Below are positions 20,162 through 24,663 of a stretch of 24,663 nucleotides of DNA, one piece after another (position 1 is the stretch's first letter; each line of letters opens with the position of its first letter). Below the pieces are notes generated by a model. It saw only the letters and a list, made by a program, of their open reading frames with translations. It was not told the origin of the DNA and ran no database searches. The stretch comes from a virus. Location of the stretch: positions 1-24,663 of the IMG/VR virus record IMGVR_UViG_3300020125_000226. One strand, 5' to 3'. Position numbers and translations under genes: made by a program.

Positions 20162-20730
20162 GGCTTCGTCGGGTCGAACTTGAAGCTGCCGATGAAGTCG
20201 CGGATGATCTTCAACTGCACCACGTTGGCCTTGTTCAGAACGTGCGACTTTGAAGGCGAAGCCAATTGCTCATTGATCGAGCGGATCATGCGCGAGCGCG
20301 CATCGTTCCAGCCCTCACGGCGCCACTCGTTGCGGCCGAAGATGTCGTCGATGAACTTCTGGAAGTCCGGCACGTCCGGCGTGACCGGAGCAGGCGCGAA
20401 GCCGTTCTCGATCTTAGTCGCGATCTCTTCCGCGTTCGTGTGCAGATAGTTCAGACCCCATTTCGCTTCCGGCAGACCGGCGGCGTAGGCGTACGCCTTG
20501 TCGCGAATGACTTGCTCGCGCGTCAGATGCGAATAGATGGCTTCGGCCTTCGCCTCTTCCTTCGCGCCTTCAGCGATGGCTTGAACGGCTTTGAGTTCGA
20601 GAAGAACGGTGACGGCCTTCGTGATGCGGTCGGCCAGTGAGATCGAGCGTTCCGTGTAGATCGCGTGATGCTCGGTGATCGCGCTGGATACGACTTGTTT
20701 GGTTTCGTATTCGTCGATAAAGATGCTCAT
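20158..20730 (-). CDS. unknown helical protein
   Basis: 190 residues from ATG 20730, with GGAG nine bases upstream. Residues 1-90 are mainly helical and charged (SIFIDEYETKQVVSSAITEH, ADRITKAVTVLLELKAVQAI, GAKEEAKAEAIYSHLTREQV). Then a Pro-rich linker (GFAPAPVTPDVPDF) and a second helical part with FQKFIDDIFGRNEWRREGWN. It looks like an elongated structural or scaffold-type protein; no motif. It is the first gene of the coupled chain and has a promoter-like site upstream. Confidence 0.75.
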   Translation of the reverse strand: MSIFIDEYETKQVVSSAITEHHAIYTERSISLADRITKAVTVLLELKAVQAIAEGAKEEAKAEAIYSHLTREQVIRDKAYAYAAGLPEAKWGLNYLHTNAEEIATKIENGFAPAPVTPDVPDFQKFIDDIFGRNEWRREGWNDARSRMIRSINEQLASPSKSHVLNKANVVQLKIIRDFIGSFKFDPTKP

Positions 20731-20756
20731 GAGCCTGGGCTCCGCAAGGTTGGATT

Positions 20757-20790
20757 CCGCCCGTCATACCACACGACGGGCGGTTTCCAA
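20757..20790 (-). promoter_or_regulatory. promoter-like site overlapped by a perfect 9-bp inverted repeat
   Basis: TTGGAA (20790-20785), 16 bases, TATGAC (20768-20763), same -35 and spacing as the site at 17583. CCGCCCGTC (20757-20765) and GACGGGCGG (20775-20783) form a perfect inverted repeat with a nine-base loop. It covers the -10 and the transcription start region, as an operator would. There is no T-tract, so it is not a terminator. Confidence 0.5.
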
Positions 20791-20800
20791 AGCAGTGATT

Positions 20801-21061
20801 TTACCGCCCGATATTTGGGCTAAACGAAGCGATGGTCTTCCCGGCTTCGTTCATCACGTAAACATCGCCCTGCACGTCTCCGTGCTCGGTGATCGCGTCG
20901 CCGTAAGGAACGTGAGGCGGCCGGGTCATGTCGTAGACCGGAACGCCGTCGTTGCGATGGAAGGAGATGTCTGCGACGCCCGTGACGAGCCGAAACGATT
21001 TCACTTTGTCGTCGTCGTTGAGCGAATTTTCGGCAGACATGAATTTGACGATAAGGGTCAT
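20801..21061 (-). CDS. unknown small protein
   Basis: 86 residues, AGGAG upstream of ATG 21061. It starts MTLIVKFMSAENSLNDDDKV and continues KSFRLVTGVADISFHRND, VPVYDMTRPPHVPYGDAITE and a closing VYVMNEAGKTIASF. It reads like a compact beta-rich domain. No family recognised. It lies alone between the lysis-like pair and the accessory chain, with gaps on both sides. Confidence 0.75.
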   Translation of the reverse strand: MTLIVKFMSAENSLNDDDKVKSFRLVTGVADISFHRNDGVPVYDMTRPPHVPYGDAITEHGDVQGDVYVMNEAGKTIASFSPNIGR

Positions 21062-21073
21062 GATGGTCTCCTA

Positions 21074-21117
21074 GTGCTAGTGAATGCCGATCTCTCGGCG
21101 GAGACTCAAACTAGCAC
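21074..21117. repeat. 8-bp inverted repeat in a short gap
   Basis: GTGCTAGT (21074-21081) and ACTAGCAC (21110-21117), perfect, spacing 28, with an inner CCGA/TCGG hairpin. A weaker TTGAGT-N17-CATTCA lies within it on the minus strand. Possible terminator or operator; undecided. Confidence 0.4.
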
Positions 21118-21118
21118 G

Positions 21119-21586
21119 TCACCCGATCCTGCGCAACAGGGGCGAAATGCGCACGTCGCGCGGCGTGATGCGGAAACACTCGTCGTCATCGAGCAGCGGC
21201 ACACCGGCCTGGATGAAAGCCTCCGCCACAAGCTCGGAGCAGAACCACGAATCGTCTTCGTGCCAATTGCGTTCGCGCAGCGCGATTCCAAGAATGCCGG
21301 ACCAGTCGTACGGGCGACCGAGTTGCGTGCGCGTCCACTCGACAGCTTTCGCAACGACTTTCTGATCGCCGAGGAACTGGTAATACTGCGCCTTGCGAAA
21401 GCGGTCTGTGCTCACCGGCCGCAGCGCGACGCCGTGATGCGATGTTGCATCGAGCAGAACGTGTTCACCGAACTGCGGATCGAAATCGAGAGCAAAGGAA
21501 ACGTGGGAACACCAGTCCCAAGTCGCGGCGCGGATGATGGCGGAGCCGATAGACTTCCCCGTCGCGAATCGGACGAATGTGCGCAT
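21119..21586 (-). CDS. permuted NlpC/P60-like (YiiX/papain-fold) hydrolase, candidate endolysin
   Basis: 155 residues from ATG 21586 with GAGG upstream; the earlier start is inside the holin-like gene. The conserved order of permuted papain-like enzymes is present: WDWCSHVSFAL with His28 early, GRPYDWSGILGIAL in the middle, and DSWFCSELVAEAF with Cys116 late, followed by GVPL. In this family Cys and His act in amidase, peptidase or acyltransferase reactions, and some cut peptidoglycan stem peptides. It has no signal peptide and lies eight bases after a two-TM protein, so an endolysin role is attractive but unproven. No separate lysozyme or amidase is in the window. Confidence 0.65.
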   Translation of the reverse strand: MRTFVRFATGKSIGSAIIRAATWDWCSHVSFALDFDPQFGEHVLLDATSHHGVALRPVSTDRFRKAQYYQFLGDQKVVAKAVEWTRTQLGRPYDWSGILGIALRERNWHEDDSWFCSELVAEAFIQAGVPLLDDDECFRITPRDVRISPLLRRIG

Positions 21587-21594
21587 GACGATCC

Positions 21595-21798
21595 TCAGAT
21601 GGTGATGTACCAGCAGAGAGCACCGACAGCGGCGATGGACAGCGTGATCCACGCGAGAGACTGCGCACCGGAAGCGAGACCGCGTGTGATGTCTTCGACC
21701 TCCGGGTTGTTGCGGTCGCTACCCATGACGAAACACAAAACCGACACGACGGCGAAGATGGAAGCGGCAAGACCGAACAATGCGTTCACGAGAGACAT
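21595..21798 (-). CDS. two-TM membrane protein, candidate class II holin
   Basis: 67 residues with a strong AAGGAGG site. It starts MSLVNALFGLAASIFAVVSV (TM1, about 3-26). A short polar loop with DRNNPEVEDITRG follows, then SLAWITLSIAAVGALCWYI (TM2, about 47-66). Two segments, short length and N-in/C-in topology match class II holins such as phage 21 S. The direct neighbour is a possible cell-wall hydrolase. Two-TM proteins of other function exist, so the call rests on context. Confidence 0.5.
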   Translation of the reverse strand: MSLVNALFGLAASIFAVVSVLCFVMGSDRNNPEVEDITRGLASGAQSLAWITLSIAAVGALCWYITI

Positions 21799-21822
21799 GG
21801 CGAGCCCTCCTTGGTTGAGCCC

Positions 21823-21851
21823 ACAATGCGCTCGCGGCCGAAAGCCGTCAA
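21823..21851 (-). promoter_or_regulatory. promoter-like site, TTGACG-N17-CATTGT
   Basis: TTGACG (21851-21846) overlaps the TGA stop of the fibre gene. After 17 bases comes CATTGT (21828-21823). It would start the lysis-like pair. Confidence 0.4.
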
Positions 21852-23170
21852 ATCTCGGTTGCTGTGATGCTCACGCCCGCGATGCCGACGAGCGACGCGC
21901 CGGTCACTGACTTCGCGGCCAAGTCGATCCAGTGCGCGACGTTGAGCGAGAGCCCGGTTACGACAGCCTGAATCGAGAACGGCACATGCACGTCGGCCGC
22001 AGTGACAGCGACCGGGTTCGTATATTCCTGCGCGGTGCCGACTTGCGTGCCGGTGAGCGCCGCCGCATTCACGGGCGCCGTGCCGGTGCCGTGCGAAATC
22101 TGGTAGAGAATTCCTTCGTTGATCGTGCCGCTCGAAGAGATCAGATAGCCGGAGATCGTGATAAGCACGCGGCCACTCGCGACCGGCGTGATCGAGCCAG
22201 CCAATCCTTGCATCGCGAAAACGGAAGTGCTCGCGGGCGCGGTCTTGTTCGCAGGCGACGATTGAGAAACTGCGCCAGCAGAACCGGCCGGACCAGTTGG
22301 TCCCGTTGCACCAGTCGCGCCGGTCGGACCCGTTGCACCTTGCGGCCCCTGAATTCCTTGCGGGCCTTGAGCGCCGGTCGCACCAGTTGATCCAGTCGCG
22401 CCCGTTGCACCGGGATCACCTTGATCGCCCTTCACACCTTGCGGACCAGTCGGCCCCGTCGCTCCAGTTGCTCCCGCAGTTCCTTGCGCGCCGGTTGCAC
22501 CGGTCGATCCTGTGTCGCCCTTCGCACCTTGCGGACCCGCAGGACCAGTTGGTCCCGTCGCGCCTGTTGCACCGGGCGCACCATCGACACCGTTCGTTCC
22601 CGCTGCGCCGGTATCACCCTTGTCGCCCTTCGGACCTTGAGCACCAGTTGCACCTTGCGGTCCCGTCGCGCCTGTTGCACCGGGCGCACCATCGACGCCG
22701 TTCGTTCCATTCGCTCCGGCCGGACCAGTTGGACCGATGTCACCGGTATCGCCTTTGTCGCCCTTCGCACCTTGCGCACCGGTTGCTCCCGCAGGACCAG
22801 TTGCACCGGTCGCTCCAGGCGCACCATCAATTCCATTCGTACCGTTCGTTCCCGCGTCGCCCTTCGGACCTTGTGGTCCGGCTGGACCAGTCGCACCGAC
22901 TGCGCCATCGGCGCCGTTCACTCCGGGGTTGCCTTGCGGACCAGTTGGTCCCGTCGATCCGTCGTCGCCCTTCACGCCGCGATCACCAGCCGGACCTTGC
23001 GCGCCGGTATCACCCTTGTCGCCTTTCGGTCCTTGCGGTCCTTCGGGGCCATTCAAGTTTCCGTTCACGCGGTCGTGCCATCGCTGAATCGCGGAAAGAT
23101 ATTTCGCGACCGATGCCATCACTGGCGTGGTCTCGTCGAGATCGAGAAATTGTTCGAGATCGTCTGCCAT
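21848..23170 (-). CDS. collagen-like fibre protein
   Basis: 440 residues from ATG 23170; the ribosome site is weak, and an upstream GTG at 23230 would add 20 residues. Residues 1-40 ([20 protein letters not shown], then [15 protein letters not shown]) form a short helical head. Residues 41-301 are about 87 uninterrupted Gly-X-Y triplets, rich in GAT, GPQ, GPT, GDK and GDT, which form a bacterial-type collagen triple helix without hydroxyproline. Residues 302-440 are a beta-rich C-terminal domain ([20 protein letters not shown] ... [17 protein letters not shown]), probably the trimerising or receptor-binding tip. In phages such proteins are head fibres or tail fibres. Codon repeats make the DNA prone to recombination and length change. 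Confidence 0.85.
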   Translation of the reverse strand: MADDLEQFLDLDETTPVMASVAKYLSAIQRWHDRVNGNLNGPEGPQGPKGDKGDTGAQGPAGDRGVKGDDGSTGPTGPQGNPGVNGADGAVGATGPAGPQGPKGDAGTNGTNGIDGAPGATGATGPAGATGAQGAKGDKGDTGDIGPTGPAGANGTNGVDGAPGATGATGPQGATGAQGPKGDKGDTGAAGTNGVDGAPGATGATGPTGPAGPQGAKGDTGSTGATGAQGTAGATGATGPTGPQGVKGDQGDPGATGATGSTGATGAQGPQGIQGPQGATGPTGATGATGPTGPAGSAGAVSQSSPANKTAPASTSVFAMQGLAGSITPVASGRVLITISGYLISSSGTINEGILYQISHGTGTAPVNAAALTGTQVGTAQEYTNPVAVTAADVHVPFSIQAVVTGLSLNVAHWIDLAAKSVTGASLVGIAGVSITATEI

Positions 23171-23198
23171 TCGGGTAGGCGCCTTCGTTCGGAGTTCC

Positions 23199-23227
23199 AC
23201 CGTGCAGCCGGAAGTGTCGATTGTCAA
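23199..23227 (-). promoter_or_regulatory. promoter-like site before the fibre gene, TTGACA-N17-CACGGT
   Basis: TTGACA (23227-23222), 17 bases, CACGGT (23204-23199). The -35 is perfect and the -10 poor (two of six). It is the first such site of the leftward block, just downstream of the paired dyads, which suggests regulated late transcription. Confidence 0.35.
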
Positions 23228-23253
23228 CACTCATTGCCGGAACGTGTCCGAAC

Positions 23254-23306
23254 CGATAGGGTCCAGGCTATCGAGATCGAGCGCCGCGATAGGTTTGAGC
23301 CTATCG
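23254..23306. promoter_or_regulatory. two 20-bp operator-like dyads
   Basis: CGATAGG-N6-GCTATCG at 23254-23273 and CGATAGG-N6-CCTATCG at 23287-23306. Centres are 33 bp apart, about three helical turns, so both lie on one DNA face. They are flanked by CGAACCGAT (23249-23257) and ATCGGTTCG (23320-23328), another inverted pair. They sit upstream of the leftward fibre gene, as repressor or activator sites would. Confidence 0.6.
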
Positions 23307-23344
23307 GCCCGGTTATAACATCGGTTCGAACGTGCCGGACGCCG

Positions 23345-23489
23345 TGAGACTTGCAGGGAGGGTCGAAATTGCGGCGATTTCTGCGCTCGGACCCCAAAAT
23401 TTGGCCGTTTACCACGTTTTCGGCCCAAATCCGGCGCGACAAACGCCCTGTAAGTCTCATTCGGGCTCCAAAATTCCCTGGAAGTCTCA
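23345..23489. repeat. CCCTGNAAGTCTCA motif, three copies
   Basis: Copies at 23345-23358 (minus, CCCTGCAAGTCTCA), 23446-23459 (plus, CCCTGTAAGTCTCA) and 23476-23489 (plus, CCCTGGAAGTCTCA). The two plus copies are 30 bp apart. Two more copies lie in the 35-bp repeats at 24205-24283. Confidence 0.7.
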
Positions 23490-23564
23490 TTTTCGGCGAA
23501 TTGTGGGAGGGAGGGGCGCCCCACCCCCCGTCGATCTTAACCGGTTTCGACATTTCTGACGCAA

Positions 23565-23774
23565 TTAACCATCTAAGTCCTTGATATTAACCACGTTATG
23601 CCCGCGTTGGCACGCCGATTGCATGCGTTAACCATCTAAGTGCTTGATGTTAATGGTTAATTGGTTAACGGCGTCCCATTATGGCACACATTAACCATCT
23701 AAGTCATTGAAGTTAATGGTTAATTGGTTAACCGCGGCGCTAAGTGCTTGATGTTAATGGTTAATTGGTTAACC
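23565..23774. repeat. TTAACCA/TGGTTAA repeat cluster, iteron- or operator-like
   Basis: Four related units: 23565-23593 (partial), 23627-23669, 23690-23733 and 23740-23774 (lacking the left box). A complete unit is GTTAACCAT, CTAAGTGCTTGATGTTA, ATGGTTAA and TTGGTTAAC, so its ends are inverted repeats. The CTAAGT cores start at 23573, 23636, 23699 and 23740: spacings of 63, 63 and 41 bp, about six, six and four helical turns. Solo GTTAACCA boxes follow at 23805 and 23899. Unit length varies at the edges and the spacers are short, unlike CRISPR. Confidence 0.85.
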
Positions 23775-24204
23775 GGCAGGCCCGGACGGCACGAGATCGC
23801 CCGCGTTAACCATGTTTTTCGAGGATTTCCGCCACGCGGCGTTGAGGGTGCTTGCGGCCCCTGCACGAAGCTTGGTTAAGATCAAAGGCTTAGAGCACGT
23901 TAACCATGGCAAGGCTGTGTGCAGGCGCACTTTCGCTGGCAATCGAAGGTTAACGCCGTCAGTGTCCCATTGATTGCCTTCCCTTGTGCTTTCTTGGCGA
24001 CGTAAAGCCCTAGCGCGGCAAGCTGACGGGGTAAGGCCGGACCGGCTTGGACTATCCAGTCCCTTGCGGCGCGCTTCCCTAGGTGACTTCGCCAAGCCAT
24101 GGCCGGGCATAGTCCGCCGCGCCTTTCCCCTTCTTTCAATCTCTCTGGGAAGGCGGACCGCGAAGCGGGCACGCCGGACGCTATGCTTACGATAGGCTAG
24201 GCTT

Positions 24205-24283
24205 AGCTGAGCTTATAGGCGTTCCCTGTAAGTCTCACAGACGGCCTAAGCTGAGCTTATAGGCGTTCCCTGTAAGTCTCACA
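24205..24283. repeat. 35-bp direct repeat, two copies, with palindromic core
   Basis: Identical 35-bp units at 24205-24239 and 24249-24283 (44-bp period). Each starts AGCTGAGCTTATAGGCGTTC and ends with CCCTGTAAGTCTCACA. In the second copy the preceding bases make TAAGCTGAGCTTA, a 13-bp palindrome around a central G. Confidence 0.85.
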
Positions 24284-24356
24284 AAGACGGATTTTTGACC
24301 GGCGCACGGGCGCGCACTGGTAGAGGCTGGTGCGAAGTCGCCGCTAGACGCAAAAA

Positions 24357-24403
24357 CAAAGGCTTGCGCGGAAGTCTCGAATTGGCACACAGCTAAGCCT
24401 TTG
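24357..24403. repeat. 9-bp inverted repeat
   Basis: CAAAGGCTT (24357-24365) and AAGCCTTTG (24395-24403), perfect, 29 bp apart. It lies between the direct repeat and the rightward gene. Possible operator; low certainty. Confidence 0.4.
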
Positions 24404-24548
24404 ATACTGCGGGCGCGAAGTCGCGGCCTATTGGAGCAAGCCGGGCGCGGCGAAAAAGACCGGCGCGGGCTCTATCTTTCCGGCGCGAATTAGTGTTTTG
24501 TTAAGTTCCGGCCTAGTAGAGTGGCCGCTCACAAACGGAGTTTTTGAC

Positions 24549-24663
24549 ATGACCAAGCCCCTCGCACTTTCGCCGGAATATCGCGCGACGGTCCGCGCCG
24601 CTCTTCGCCGCAACGCTTCGCAGTCAGTAGCGGAGCGCCTTTCGAAAATCGAAAACGCAACGC
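24549..24663 (+). CDS. N-terminus of an unknown rightward gene (cut by window edge)
   Basis: 38 codons visible: MTKPLALSPEYRATVRAALR and on to RNASQSVAERLSKIENAT. ATG 24549 has ACGGAG eight bases upstream, a good site. The visible part is basic and helical. It is probably the first gene of the opposite (early or regulatory) arm. No function can be assigned from this fragment. Confidence 0.65.
   Translation, partial: MTKPLALSPEYRATVRAALRRNASQSVAERLSKIENAT

Larger units (their letters stand above)
23171..24548. other. 1.4 kb non-coding control region between divergent gene blocks
   Basis: No credible gene. It separates the leftward virion block from a rightward gene at 24549. It contains operator-like dyads, a cluster of TTAACCA boxes, five copies of CCCTGNAAGTCTCA and a 35-bp direct repeat (listed separately). 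Short open frames at 23769-24200 overlap each other on both strands and lack ribosome sites. Regulatory and replication functions are the likely use. Confidence 0.7.

Noticed and set aside
22297-23347. Long open frames on the plus strand opposite the collagen gene (about 290-310 codons)
   Set aside because: They mirror the Gly-X-Y triplet periodicity of the minus gene, giving Arg/Ser/Leu-rich nonsense with no ribosome site. Shadow of the real gene.
23565-23774. CRISPR array
   Set aside because: Units are not uniform, one lacks its left half and one its right half, spacing is set by helical turns, and no cas gene is nearby. Better read as iterons or operators.
23769-24195. Overlapping open frames of 73-113 codons on both strands in the control region
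   Set aside because: They overlap each other, lack ribosome sites, are interrupted by regulatory-looking repeats and resemble no protein family I know.
1-24663. Insertion sequence or transposon
   Set aside because: No transposase, terminal inverted repeats or target duplications were seen; the repeats present are short and regulatory in placement.

Overview
The window is the virion-structure half of a tailed, non-contractile-looking bacteriophage (Caudoviricetes, siphovirus-like), or a prophage of one. The evidence is a complete head-neck-tail gene order: large terminase, DUF4055-type portal, scaffold, HK97-fold capsid, connector, head closure, tail terminator, tail tube, frameshifted tail assembly chaperone, start of tape measure. 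No sheath or baseplate gene is seen, and no integrase. The DNA is GC-rich by eye and the genes carry GGAG-type ribosome sites. Promoter-like sites have a strong TTGAC -35 and a weak -10, which would suit a GC-rich proteobacterial host, possibly alphaproteobacterial; that host guess is inference only.

Layout, right to left, because almost everything is on the minus strand. (a) 24549-24663 is the start of a rightward gene, probably the first of the other (early) arm. (b) 23171-24548 is a 1.4 kb non-coding control region. It holds paired operator-like dyads, a TTAACCA/TGGTTAA repeat cluster with 63-bp periodicity, a 14-bp motif present five times and a 35-bp direct repeat. (c) 21848-23170 is a collagen-like fibre gene. 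It is followed by a possible lysis pair: a two-TM holin-like protein and a permuted NlpC/P60-like hydrolase. (d) 18178-21061 holds small accessory genes of mostly unknown role, often joined by ATGA/TGATG overlaps, including an HExxH protein. (e) 17925-18212 is the only complete plus-strand gene, with a leaderless-type promoter. (f) 17623-17783 holds tRNA-Asn(GTT) and tRNA-Met(CAT). (g) 15978-17544 holds four or five small proteins, some membrane-anchored. (h) 8492-15977 is the packaging and capsid block: TerL, a kinase-like protein, portal, an HslV-like Ntn hydrolase, TerS, a DUF6582-like protein, scaffold and major capsid. (i) 1-8413 is the head-completion and tail block.

How it works together. 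TerS and TerL package DNA through the portal into a shell built by scaffold and capsid protein. The connector, closure and terminator proteins join head to tail. The tube protein polymerises on a tape measure escorted by the chaperone and its -1 frameshift product. A hairpin just after the capsid stop codon would make capsid the most abundant product. Recurrent TTGACR-N17-CAYNRT-like sites mark the starts of transcription units within the leftward block.

Most notable: a textbook -1 frameshift cassette at 1095-1139; one ~120-residue domain inserted in three different virion proteins; a gp10-type neck/tail protein split into two overlapping genes; a small kinase-like protein between TerL and portal; and the repeat-rich control region.
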